Source: Pelistega ratti (GTDB taxonomy: Bacteria; Pseudomonadota; Gammaproteobacteria; Burkholderiales; Burkholderiaceae_B). Taken from it: 64,000 nucleotides of DNA. Below, piece after piece: positions 35,300-43,889 of this stretch; position 1 is the stretch's first letter, and every line of letters begins with the position of its first letter. The position numbers were made by a program, and so were the translations under genes. The notes beneath the pieces are model-generated. The model was not told the DNA's origin and searched no databases. It was given only the letters and a program-made list of their open reading frames with translations. The stretch spans positions 2,262,690 to 2,326,689 of the forward strand of contig NZ_CP047165.1 of the NCBI RefSeq assembly GCF_009833965.1, read 5' to 3'.

Positions 35300-37510
35300 A
35301 TGGAAAATGAAGATTCAATTTATGACGATCTACAACAAAAGATTAATTTAGTAATTAATAAATTATCAGAAAACTATGATGAAGAAATTCAAGAACAAAT
35401 CAAAGGTACGATAGGTAATTTACGTAAACTCAATGATAAAATTCAGGCAGAATATGATGAATTAAAAAGGTTACGTGAGAGTAAGCGTTTTACTATTGCT
35501 TTTTATGGTGAAACTAATGCGGGTAAATCAACGTTAATTGAGGCTTTACGTTTATTCTTTCGTGAAAAAACGATTGTAGAAGCACAAAAGAAATTTAAAG
35601 CCTATGCTGAAGAAAATGGTCTAACACAAGAAGATTTTAATAAGGTTAGGGCTATTATTATGGATAGTGAAAAGGAGATTACGCAAGTCCAAGCAGCATT
35701 ACAGCAAATAGACCTTGAATATGTGGATGATATTAAAGCAGCGGAGAGGGAAATTCATCATTTACGCGAATTATTGGGTCAACTAAAAGCACAACAAAAC
35801 CTTTGGCAACGTATTATGTCATGGTTTTCACCTCCAAAAGAAATAAAAGCATTAGCTGTTGCTGAACAATCTTTAAGTCATATTCAGGCAGAAAAAGAGA
35901 AGGCTGTAGTAAATTATGAGCAGCAGATAAAGTCATTACATAATAAAAAACAAGAAGCTGAGCATAATCATAAAATACTATCAGCTCGGGCTAAAAAGCT
36001 AGAGCAATATGCAGATGGTCAACTGATTGGTGATGGACGATCTGATTTTACAAGAGAAAATACCTCTTTTGATTTCTCATATAATGATAAAGATTTTAAG
36101 TTAATTGATGTTCCTGGGATTGAGGGGGCAGAGGCAGAAGTTAGTCAGCAAATAGAAGAAGCGGTAAAAAAAGCTCATGCGGTATTCTATGTCAGAAGAG
36201 ATCCCCGTCCTACACAAACAGGTGAGGGTGAAAAGGCTCGTCAAAAGGGAACATTAGAAAAAATTAAAGAACATCTAGGCGATCAGACAGAAGTATGGAC
36301 AATTTATAACCACTCTATTACTAATGTTCGTAAGTTAACAAATCCCTTAATTGGAAAGGGAGAAGAAGAAGGTTTACGAGCATTAGATAATCAACTTAAG
36401 ACAGCACTAGGGGATAAATATCGTGATAGCCTTGTATTGAGTGCTAAACCAGCTTACTTAAGTCAGAGTGAATGTATTGTTCCAGGTAGTAGAAAAATGG
36501 AAGAGAAAATACACTTTCTTGAAAAATTCTCTGCAGAAGAAATCTTAAAGCTAAGTGGTTTTTCTAACTTCGTAGAGCAATTATCTTCTACTATTATTGG
36601 AGATTATCGTCAAAAAATTAAAAAATCCAATGCAACTAAAGCAAATAATGTTTTAGAAAGAGGTATTGAAGAGCTATCCAAAACAAAGCAACACTTTAAG
36701 GAAATACAGAAGCAAGTAGAGAGTGAGGTTTCTAATACTCAAAAGACTATTCGTGCACAATTTGATGAATTCTTATTTAATCTGAATAATATTAATCATA
36801 AACTTTGTCGTCAGTTTGAACAAAAATTTAGTGAGTCTATGCGTATTGAAATTAATAATGCAGATTTAGATAAAGATGCGCTTAAAGCTTTATTAGAGCG
36901 TGAGCTAGAAAAACGAGTAGAAGAGGTTTCTCAGCAATTAAATAAAGGTATTGTACAGAGTACGCAGAATTTTCAAGAAAGTCTTACTAAGACCGTCAAA
37001 CGAAGTAATGAATATTTAAATAATATTATTCAAATGCAGAATCACTTATCTTTAGAGATAGGTGGTTTTAATTTTGAATTACCTCGAGATAATAGTAATC
37101 TTTTAGGTTTTGCTTTAAGTGGTGTCGGTGGTGTACTAGCTATTATTGCTGTATTGTCTAATCCTGTCGGATGGACTTTTGGTTTTATTGGTGGTGTAGC
37201 AGCATTATTAGCATCTGGAATGGGGCTTTTGAAAAATATTAGAGCTATCTTTGATTCTTCTGTGAAAAAAAATCAACAAAAAATACTAGCAGATAAATAT
37301 ATTAAGCGTGTAAGAGAACAGCTTAAAGATAAAGTAGATGAAACTCAGTATCAAATTAAGGCAGAAATGGAAAAGCAGATAAAAGTTATTTTGGATAACT
37401 TAGGTATCTCACTTAGATACATTAAATCTTCTTTACAAGTTATACAGTCTGCTGAGCAAGATTTGCAAAAATTATCAACAAAATTCAAAACTGATTTATT
37501 AATGAAATAA
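35300..37510 (+). CDS. Dynamin-like GTPase with membrane segments (first of pair)
   Basis: 736 residues. The P-loop GETNAGKS is at residues 70-77 and the G3 motif DVPG at about 270, so about 190 residues separate them. This insert is mostly charged and helical (coiled coil, about 95-235), with WQRIMSWFSPP as a hydrophobic break. The classic N/TKxD motif is not clear; TIYNHS is at the expected place. Helical stretches follow from about 440 to 590, then two hydrophobic segments (about 600-645, with FALSGVGGVLAIIAVL and FGFIGGVAALLASG), as in bacterial dynamins. It precedes the second GTPase by 14 bp. It may correspond to the LeoB/C-type partner of LeoA-like dynamins. Confidence 0.82.
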   Translation: MENEDSIYDDLQQKINLVINKLSENYDEEIQEQIKGTIGNLRKLNDKIQAEYDELKRLRESKRFTIAFYGETNAGKSTLIEALRLFFREKTIVEAQKKFKAYAEENGLTQEDFNKVRAIIMDSEKEITQVQAALQQIDLEYVDDIKAAEREIHHLRELLGQLKAQQNLWQRIMSWFSPPKEIKALAVAEQSLSHIQAEKEKAVVNYEQQIKSLHNKKQEAEHNHKILSARAKKLEQYADGQLIGDGRSDFTRENTSFDFSYNDKDFKLIDVPGIEGAEAEVSQQIEEAVKKAHAVFYVRRDPRPTQTGEGEKARQKGTLEKIKEHLGDQTEVWTIYNHSITNVRKLTNPLIGKGEEEGLRALDNQLKTALGDKYRDSLVLSAKPAYLSQSECIVPGSRKMEEKIHFLEKFSAEEILKLSGFSNFVEQLSSTIIGDYRQKIKKSNATKANNVLERGIEELSKTKQHFKEIQKQVESEVSNTQKTIRAQFDEFLFNLNNINHKLCRQFEQKFSESMRIEINNADLDKDALKALLERELEKRVEEVSQQLNKGIVQSTQNFQESLTKTVKRSNEYLNNIIQMQNHLSLEIGGFNFELPRDNSNLLGFALSGVGGVLAIIAVLSNPVGWTFGFIGGVAALLASGMGLLKNIRAIFDSSVKKNQQKILADKYIKRVREQLKDKVDETQYQIKAEMEKQIKVILDNLGISLRYIKSSLQVIQSAEQDLQKLSTKFKTDLLMK

Positions 37511-37524
37511 TTAAGGAGAATATT

Positions 37525-39231
37525 ATGTCTTTGACCTTAAAAACTTTAGATACTTTTAAAGAGAAACAAGAAAAAGCACAAAAAATGCTGGAAAAATTAA
37601 ACTTGTTTATTAAAGAAGGAGAAGGGTTTGGTTTAATACCAGATAAAGGTTTACTTGAAAAACTTCAAACGGCTGTACATTCTGTTGAAGGTGGGATATT
37701 AAAAGTGGCTTTAATTGGAGGATTTTCAGAAGGTAAAACTTCTATTGCTGCAGCATGGTTAGGGCGACTGGATCAAAGCATGAATATTAGTCAACAAGAA
37801 TCTTCAAATGAAGTGAAAGTTTATACGGTTGATCACGATATTGAGCTTATAGATACCCCAGGATTATTTGGTTTTAAAGAACAACAGAATAGTGAGGGAG
37901 CAATTGAAAAATATAAAGAAATAACTAAAAAATATGTTAGTGAAGCACATTTAGTTTTATATGTGATGAATTCGGTTAACCCTATTAAGGAAAGCCATAA
38001 GGAAGATTTATACTGGTTGTTTAGAGAATTAAATTTACTCCCTAGAACTGTATTTGTATTAAGTAAGTTTGATGAGGTTGCTAATATAGAAAGTGATTGG
38101 GATTATCGAGAACATCTTAATATTAAGAAAAAGAATGTTCTAGATCGCTTAAAGAGTATGATTCATCTGAGTGATAAAGAAGAGACACAAATTAAGATTG
38201 TTGGTGTTTCAGCCAATCCATTTGGTGAAGATATAGCGTATTGGTTAGAGAATCCTGATGAGTTTAGGAAACTATCTAAAATTAGTACCTTGCAAGAAGC
38301 AACAAACGAAACCATTCAACAAAATGGTGGTATTACACCTATGATATTTGAAGCTCAAAAAAGTATGATTCAAGATATTTTAGGTAAACAGTTACCACTT
38401 GTTAAGGCGACACAGGAAGCTTTTGATATAGAGCTTAATAAATTAGTTGATGTTACTGAACAGTTAAATATTGAGTTAGAATCAATGAAAACACGTATGA
38501 CTCAAGTCCGTATTTCTCTAATAGAATTTGTCAGTGGACATTTTAAAGATTTAATTCGACGAGTTAACGAATTAGATATGTATTCTTTTAATGCTTTTTA
38601 TGAGGATAAAATTGGTAAAGATGGTATTGAATTAAATACAGTAATAGAAACAGAATTTATGCGACAATGCCAAGGTATAAGTAATTCTTTAGTTAATATT
38701 AATCATAAGTTTAATTATGAAATAGAGCGTTTTGAAAACTCTGTAGGATTAGAGTTAATGACTAAAGGTTTAAATTTTTTAAACCAACAGCAATTTACTG
38801 GAAAACAAATTATAGCCGCCAGAAATGGTATTGTGGCTAGTGGTAAAATGGTTGGCTTTGATTTAGCCAAATACTTGAAATTTAAACCATGGGGGGCAAT
38901 TAATTTAGCTAATAAGATAAATGCTTTTTTAGGAATTGCTTCCTTATTTATGGAAGTGGTGGATACAGTGAAAAAAGCACAGCAAGAACAAGATTTTAAG
39001 AATCTAGTGAGTGAAATATTAAAGGTATTAGAGAAGCAACGTGAAATGTTGTTAGGAGACCTTAAAAATGATGATAAGTTTATTAGCTCATTTCCTCAAT
39101 ATATAGCACTACAAGAGCAATTTAAAGTTATTCAAGAGAGTAATGATGACAAAGCAGAACGTAAACTTGCTTTTGAAAAATGGCAAAAAGAAGGGGAAAT
39201 TATTGAAGCAGAGTATCGTCTTTTAGGATAA
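37525..39231 (+). CDS. Dynamin-like GTPase, LeoA-like (second of pair)
   Basis: 568 residues, close to the size of E. coli LeoA. The P-loop GGFSEGKTS is at 65-73, G3 DTPG at 110-113, and G4 SKFD at 180-183. The GTPase domain is therefore compact and complete. The remainder is helical with an amphipathic or weakly hydrophobic part near 450-482. Paired bacterial dynamins bind and remodel membranes. Roles suggested elsewhere include toxin secretion (Leo) and protection of the cell during phage attack. A strong AAGGAG precedes the start. A terminator follows at 39243-39286. Confidence 0.85.
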   Translation: MSLTLKTLDTFKEKQEKAQKMLEKLNLFIKEGEGFGLIPDKGLLEKLQTAVHSVEGGILKVALIGGFSEGKTSIAAAWLGRLDQSMNISQQESSNEVKVYTVDHDIELIDTPGLFGFKEQQNSEGAIEKYKEITKKYVSEAHLVLYVMNSVNPIKESHKEDLYWLFRELNLLPRTVFVLSKFDEVANIESDWDYREHLNIKKKNVLDRLKSMIHLSDKEETQIKIVGVSANPFGEDIAYWLENPDEFRKLSKISTLQEATNETIQQNGGITPMIFEAQKSMIQDILGKQLPLVKATQEAFDIELNKLVDVTEQLNIELESMKTRMTQVRISLIEFVSGHFKDLIRRVNELDMYSFNAFYEDKIGKDGIELNTVIETEFMRQCQGISNSLVNINHKFNYEIERFENSVGLELMTKGLNFLNQQQFTGKQIIAARNGIVASGKMVGFDLAKYLKFKPWGAINLANKINAFLGIASLFMEVVDTVKKAQQEQDFKNLVSEILKVLEKQREMLLGDLKNDDKFISSFPQYIALQEQFKVIQESNDDKAERKLAFEKWQKEGEIIEAEYRLLG

Positions 39232-39242
39232 TAAGTAAATAG

Positions 39243-39286
39243 AAAAGAAGCTAATTTATAAATTAATAAATTAGCTTTCTTTTTAG
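39243..39286 (+). terminator. Terminator of the LRAT/dynamin operon
   Basis: AAAGAAGCTAATTTAT pairs with ATAAATTAGCTTTCTTT around a short AT loop, followed by a T tract. Confidence 0.88.
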
Positions 39287-39421
39287 TTTTTATGTTTATA
39301 AAAGAATAAAAATTATCAATATAACTAATAGTTATATAAAATAAAAATTTATTTATTTTTATCTTTATTGATAAATCGGTATGATGACTGCTATTTATAC
39401 AGTATATAAAAGGAGTTTATG

Positions 39422-39967
39422 ATGTCAACATTCCCTATTCATACCATTGAATCTGCACCAGAGGCAGCTAAGCCTGTATTACAAGCCGTTCAGTCTGCCA
39501 ATGGTTTTATCCCTAATCTTATCGGTGTATTGGCGAATGCTCCAACAGCATTAGAAACCTATCGTACAGTAGGGGAAATCAATGGACGTAATAGTCTGAC
39601 TGCAGAAGAAAGAGAAGTGGTACAAATTATAGCTGCTGTTGTGAATGGTTGTGGTTTTTGTGTAGCAGGACATACTAAAATTGCCCTTAAATTACTTAAA
39701 ATGCCACAAGAATTAGTGGATCAAATCCGTAATACGGCTAGGATTGAAAGCGATTCTAAACTGGATACTTTGGCACGTTTTACATTAACGGTGATTTTAC
39801 AGAAAGCAAAATTAAATCCAAGCCAATTACAACAATTTTTTGATGCTGGCTATACACAACAAAATGCGATTGATGTGATTTTAGGGGTGAGTTTGGCAAC
39901 ACTCTGTAATTATGTGAATAATATTGCTGAAACACCGATTAATCCCGAATTACAGCCATTTGCATAA
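39422..39967 (+). CDS. Carboxymuconolactone decarboxylase/AhpD-like peroxidase-related protein
   Basis: 181 residues. Two consecutive ATG codons (39419, 39422) follow AAAGGAGTTT. The CMD core has CGFCVAGHTKIA with the redox Cys pair and His, preceded by the conserved Glu in LTAEEREVVQIIAA. The N-terminal helix and length match the PA0269/YciW-like subgroup of AhpD-like proteins, which are thiol-dependent peroxidases or alkylhydroperoxide-linked enzymes. It is monocistronic and not obviously connected with the dynamin genes. Confidence 0.85.
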   Translation: MSTFPIHTIESAPEAAKPVLQAVQSANGFIPNLIGVLANAPTALETYRTVGEINGRNSLTAEEREVVQIIAAVVNGCGFCVAGHTKIALKLLKMPQELVDQIRNTARIESDSKLDTLARFTLTVILQKAKLNPSQLQQFFDAGYTQQNAIDVILGVSLATLCNYVNNIAETPINPELQPFA

Positions 39968-40059
39968 GTGATTAGTGCTTTTTTATAAAAAGAGAATACC
40001 TAATTATTAATATAGTTATTATATAGCTAGGTATTTTAAGGGTAAAGAAAGCAGAAATA

Positions 40060-40084
40060 GAAAAAGCCTCCTTATTGGAGGCTT
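40060..40084 (-). terminator. Terminator after tRNA-Ser
   Basis: On the minus strand AAGCCTCC and GGAGGCTT form an 8-bp stem followed by a T tract. Confidence 0.8.
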
Positions 40085-40101
40085 CATCATTTAAAATATT
40101 C

Positions 40102-40195
40102 TGGCGGAAACGGAGGGATTCGAACCCTCGATACAGGTTTAAGCCCGTATGCTTCCTTAGCAGGGAAGTGCCTTCAGCCTCTCGGCCACGTTTCC
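40102..40195 (-). tRNA. tRNA-Ser (anticodon GCT)
   Basis: 94 bases including CCA. The acceptor stem GGAAACG pairs with CGTTTCC, and the anticodon loop CTGCTAA gives GCT. It has the long variable arm of class II tRNAs. Confidence 0.96.
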
Positions 40196-40346
40196 GTTGA
40201 AAAAGTGATTATAGCAAAAGCCTTTTATTTATACAAGACCTTTTTAATTGTTTAGAGAATTATAAGCATTAAGTTTACTAGAAAACAACATCATCATTAA
40301 TCTTTACTTATTCTCTATAAACGTCTCTACCTCAAATAACCCACCA

Positions 40347-40354
40347 TAAAAATA
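40347..40354 (+). repeat. 8-bp target duplication, left copy
   Basis: TAAAAATA, repeated exactly at 41068-41075, borders the IS1595-family element. Confidence 0.9.
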
Positions 40355-41067
40355 GGGGCTGTATTAGATTAGCCCTAAATTTTACACCATTTTCTCAGCA
40401 TTTTTAACTGCTCTTTTGGTGTTCCAAAGTTAAACCGAAACTCACATTCTTTCAGGAATAAAGCAAAGTATTTTCGGTCTATTCCATTATACTTACGAAG
40501 CACTCTTTTTGCTTGACTCCAGAAGTTTTCTATACCATTAATATGGTTTTGTCTTATAGCAAACTGCTTAGTATGATTAATCCGTTGATGATGAAATCCA
40601 TTCACATCAAGGGTATTATAACTGGGGTATGTATCGGTATAAACCCAGCTATCTGGTTTGATTTTCCTTTTAATAACAGGTAGTAAGGTCTTACTTTTCG
40701 TGTCCTGTACGATAAGCGTAAAAACCTTACCTTGCCTTTTCAATATCCCAAATACCGCTACTTTACCTGCTGCCCCTCGCCCTCGTTTCCCCTTTCGTTT
40801 ACCACCAAAATAACTCTCATCAAGTTCTATTGCACCTTCAAAAATTTCATCCGCTTCTAAGGTTAAATAATAATTAATGACCTCTCTAATTTTACGATAA
40901 AAGAGTGCAGCTGAATTAGGATTAATACCTAGTATATCGGCTGCTGATCGAGCAGTTACTTCTAGTACAAAAAACTCAAGTAATTTTCTTTGTACAGATT
41001 TCTTTAATTTACAATGACTTATCTTCATTTTTATAGACTAACACAACTGCTAATCTAATACAGCCCC
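40355..41067 (-). mobile_element. IS1595-family (IS1016-like) insertion sequence
   Basis: 713 bp with perfect 18-bp terminal inverted repeats GGGGCTGTATTAGATTAG (40355-40372 and 41050-41067 inverted) and an 8-bp target duplication, the size expected for IS1595. It contains one complete transposase gene on the minus strand. Confidence 0.96.
40375..41028 (-). CDS. IS1595-family transposase (IS1016 group)
   Basis: 217 residues. The N-terminal helix-turn-helix part is short and lacks the zinc-binding extension of some IS1595 members, as in the IS1016 group. The ISXO2-like DDE domain shows the first Asp in IELDESYFGGKRKGKRGRG, the second in VYTDTYPSY, and HINGIENFWSQAKRVL supplying Asn and Glu of the final part. 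The frame is intact. The gene occupies nearly all of the element. Confidence 0.95.
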   Translation of the reverse strand: MKISHCKLKKSVQRKLLEFFVLEVTARSAADILGINPNSAALFYRKIREVINYYLTLEADEIFEGAIELDESYFGGKRKGKRGRGAAGKVAVFGILKRQGKVFTLIVQDTKSKTLLPVIKRKIKPDSWVYTDTYPSYNTLDVNGFHHQRINHTKQFAIRQNHINGIENFWSQAKRVLRKYNGIDRKYFALFLKECEFRFNFGTPKEQLKMLRKWCKI

Positions 41068-41075
41068 TAAAAATA
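41068..41075 (+). repeat. 8-bp target duplication, right copy
   Basis: TAAAAATA, matching 40347-40354 exactly. Confidence 0.9.
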
Positions 41076-41139
41076 TATCAATAGACCGCTTATTTTACTC
41101 TACACTCACACTGAATAATTTCCAATAAAACAAGATAAA

Positions 41140-41212
41140 GTTATCCAAAAAATCATGGGATAAGTATTTGAATTACAGTTTTATGACAGATTAAAATACT
41201 TTTAAATCAATA
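41140..41212 (+). repeat. 73-bp diverged repeat R1
   Basis: It begins TTATCC...GGGATAA (inverted repeat around AAAAAATCAT). It then has a GAATTA-type segment, TATGA, and ends in AAATCAATA. Copies R2-R4 follow at 114-, 127- and 128-bp intervals. Confidence 0.85.
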
Positions 41213-41253
41213 TATTAAATAAGTTGAGAAGTTTCTGCTCGTTACTAAATTAT

Positions 41254-41326
41254 GTTATCCCAAAAATAATGGGATAACTATTTGGATTAGGGGTGTATGG
41301 TTTATAAAAATACTTATAAATCAATT
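41254..41326 (+). repeat. 73-bp diverged repeat R2
   Basis: Same layout as R1. The hairpin is GTTATCCC-aaaaataat-GGGATAAC, the longest perfect stem of the four, and the end is ATAAATCAATT. Confidence 0.85.
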
Positions 41327-41380
41327 AGCTAAATTTACTGTTAAAAATTTGAGCGATAGTTATCTTTATACTTAAAATGA

Positions 41381-41453
41381 TTTATCCCCAAAATAATTGA
41401 ATAAGTTTTTGAATTAAGCGTGTATGATATATAAAAAAGCTTATAAATCAATT
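41381..41453 (+). repeat. 73-bp diverged repeat R3
   Basis: Same layout; the right half-site has decayed to GAATAA. The tail ATAAATCAATT is identical to that of R2. Confidence 0.85.
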
Positions 41454-41508
41454 TGCTAACGATATCCTTAAAAGGGTGAGTGATTTTTACACACCATACA
41501 TAGAATAA

Positions 41509-41581
41509 CTTATCCAAAAAATCATGGGATAAGTTATTGAATTACAGTTTTATGACATCAAAAAGTACATAAAAATCAATT
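41509..41581 (+). repeat. 73-bp diverged repeat R4
   Basis: Same layout as R1 with TTATCC-aaaaaatcat-GGGATAA. The middle GAATTACAGTTTTATGACA is shared with R1. The arrays continue to no recognisable fifth copy. Confidence 0.85.
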
Positions 41582-41852
41582 GTTTATTATTTTTGATAAT
41601 TTATAACGCATAAGAAAATACAACCTTATTTATTTTCTATTTTTATACGGTTAAGGCATATATTCATATTGCTTGTCAATAGGAAATACCATCTCATAGC
41701 ATCTTTTTAATTACCCCTTATAAATTGCAGAGTATTTCTAAGTATTGGTATAATTTGGGTGGCGAGTTATACACTCATGCTGTACCAGTTTATAGCGATT
41801 AAAGGTATGACTAGCATCAGACTGATGCGTACTGTAGAGAAAGGAGAGATTT
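41582..41852 (+). other. Region between the repeats and corA
   Basis: About 270 bp with no gene, containing the presumed corA promoter and an AAAGGAGAG ribosome binding site at its end. Confidence 0.4.
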
Positions 41853-43139
41853 ATGCATAGCACACATGATGATGTAGAGCGTGATAAATTAGAACGATTA
41901 AAAGAAATGCAGGCAGCGCAAGAGCGAATACAAGAGGCAGAATATGAGTTAGAACAAGCCCATGAACAATTACAGCAGGCAGTTGAACAATTTACCGAAG
42001 AACATGGTTCAGAAGAGCTAGACTGTATTATTGATCAAGAGGGTGAACGCTTAGGCGGTGATCTTGATTCTATTTTTATCACAGAGGAAGATAAAGAAAA
42101 TACACGTGATGAAAGGATGACCCAACAATCAATGTCTTCATCCGCTGTATCAGGGGTTATGCCGAGTTCTGGTTTAATTGCTTCTGTAGAGTATGTTCAT
42201 GGTAAAAAGCGAGAATCTATACCTTTAAATAGATTATCAGGCTATAAAAGGGATTCTGCGCGTCTATTATGGGTAGGGCTTAAAGATCCAAGTGATGAAG
42301 AACTTATCAAAGTGTGTAAGGACTTATCGATTGGTGAAGGGGCAGCTTTAGAAGAAATTCTGATGTCACACAAAAAGCCAAAAGTGATTGATTATGGTAA
42401 TTATATTCAGCTTGTTGCCGTAACGATTACAAAGCAAAATAAAAAATTAGTATTTGGTGAAATGCAGATGATTTTTGGCGTAGGATTTGTACTCACTGTT
42501 CGCCGTGGCGGTGCAATGACAAATTCTTCCTTACGAGAACGGCTAGAATCAAGCCCAGAGCTGATTGCTAGGGGGTCTGACTTTGTGGTAGCTGAAATAC
42601 TAGATGTATTTGTGGATAGTTTCTCCGCCTTAGCATCACGTTTAGAAACAGAGGTTAATCAAGTTGAACAAAAGATGATGTTAAGGGGGTTTAGAGAAAC
42701 GGATATTCGTAAACTTTATAAACAAAGAAGGGATCTATTACGCATCCGTACGTCAATTACTCCTATGGTAGAAATTTGTCGTAAAATTGCGGTAATGAAA
42801 AGTACGATTATTGAGCCAGATTCACGGTCTTACTTTACGATTGTGTCAGATCGTATTGCTCGTATTGATGAGCAAATTCATTCTTTGCATGAGGCATTGG
42901 CTTTTGCGTTTGAAGCAAGTTTAATGATTGGTCAGTCTCAACAAACCGATATTACCAAAAAGCTCGCGGCGTGGGCAGCGATTTTAGCCGTTCCAACAGC
43001 GATAGCAGGTATTTATGGTATGAACTTTGAGCATATGCCTGAATTAAAATGGGTCTTTGGTTATCCCTTATCACTGGGGGTAATGGCAGGGATTTGTGGT
43101 TTCCTTTATTGGAAATTCAAAAAATCAGGATGGTTATAA
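41853..43139 (+). CDS. corA: CorA-family magnesium transporter
   Basis: 428 residues. The C-terminal two membrane segments carry the signature GMNFEHMPE (the GMN motif at about residue 390) between them and end in a basic tail KFKKSGWL. The cytoplasmic funnel domain precedes. An N-terminal extension of about 100 residues (acidic, helical, coiled-coil: AAQERIQEAEYELEQAHEQL) makes the protein about 100 residues longer than E. coli CorA. It mediates passive influx of Mg2+ (possibly Co2+ or Ni2+). It is preceded by four 73-bp repeats of unknown meaning. Confidence 0.9.
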   Translation: MHSTHDDVERDKLERLKEMQAAQERIQEAEYELEQAHEQLQQAVEQFTEEHGSEELDCIIDQEGERLGGDLDSIFITEEDKENTRDERMTQQSMSSSAVSGVMPSSGLIASVEYVHGKKRESIPLNRLSGYKRDSARLLWVGLKDPSDEELIKVCKDLSIGEGAALEEILMSHKKPKVIDYGNYIQLVAVTITKQNKKLVFGEMQMIFGVGFVLTVRRGGAMTNSSLRERLESSPELIARGSDFVVAEILDVFVDSFSALASRLETEVNQVEQKMMLRGFRETDIRKLYKQRRDLLRIRTSITPMVEICRKIAVMKSTIIEPDSRSYFTIVSDRIARIDEQIHSLHEALAFAFEASLMIGQSQQTDITKKLAAWAAILAVPTAIAGIYGMNFEHMPELKWVFGYPLSLGVMAGICGFLYWKFKKSGWL

Positions 43140-43203
43140 TTGAATAAAGACATGATTTTGTCAGGAAAGGGTAGCCCTACTTGATAAAAGGCAATAAAGC
43201 ATA

Positions 43204-43641
43204 ATGGGATTAAAAGTATTTAATTTGGTCTGTGAACATCAGCATACGTTTGAAGGGTGGTTTCCTTCGGTAGAAGCCTTAGAGCAACAAGCTAAAAACG
43301 GTTTAATTGATTGTCCTTTTTGTGGTACAACACAGGTACAAAAGGCATTATCAGCCCCTTATGTAAATAAAAGTGGTGCAGCTACCGTATCTACTCAAAA
43401 AACAGTTAGCCCAGAGCAAATAAAAACCTTTATTATGCAAGAACTAAAGAAAGTTATTGGACAGGCTGAAGATGTTGGGGGTAAGTTTGCAGAAGAAGCC
43501 TTAAAAATGCACAAAGGTGAAGCTGAACAGCGTTCTATCCGAGGACAAGTAACACACGATGAAAGAGAACAGTTATTAGATGAGGGAGTGGATATTTTAC
43601 CTATCCCTGATGAATTAAATCCAGATAAAAAGGTGCATTGA
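43204..43641 (+). CDS. DUF1178 family protein
   Basis: 145 residues. The N-terminal zinc-ribbon-like part reads LKVFNLVCEHQHTFEGWF and IDCPFCGTTQVQKALSAP, the DUF1178 signature. A helical C-terminus ends GVDILPIPDELNP. The family is widespread in proteobacteria and uncharacterised. It starts 64 bp after corA in the same direction. Confidence 0.9.
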   Translation: MGLKVFNLVCEHQHTFEGWFPSVEALEQQAKNGLIDCPFCGTTQVQKALSAPYVNKSGAATVSTQKTVSPEQIKTFIMQELKKVIGQAEDVGGKFAEEALKMHKGEAEQRSIRGQVTHDEREQLLDEGVDILPIPDELNPDKKVH

Positions 43642-43760
43642 GATAGGATGGCTGGTGTCTAACATACGATGAGAGTATTTGTTAATACTATTAATAGCTT
43701 GTCTTTGAATAGAAACTATAGTAGAAGTTTTTTAGGATTTTTTTATTTTTCCTTCAATAA

Positions 43761-43889
43761 TTAATTTAGTTTTTCAATTTGGATTTTTTCAGGCAATATA
43801 CTTGTTGGCACATCATTTGGATTTTGCGGAATAAATTTGCGCTGGACTGCTAATTGTAAAATGGTGCTTTTTAATAGCTGTGTTTTCAT
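43761..43889 (-). pseudogene. HsdS fragment (N-terminus only) behind the YhcG gene
   Basis: 42 residues: MKTQLLKSTILQLAVQRKFI followed by PQNPNDVP, the characteristic opening of some type I S subunits, then a stop. The ATG overlaps the stop of the YhcG-type gene in ATGA, so the former operon coupling is preserved although the rest of the S subunit is gone. It may represent decay of a second restriction locus. Confidence 0.65.

Noticed and set aside
41140..41581. Four TTATCC-containing repeats as a chromosomal origin with DnaA boxes
   Set aside because: Only the first six or seven bases agree with a DnaA box, and no dnaA, parAB, gidA or rep gene is nearby; kept only as a repeat finding.
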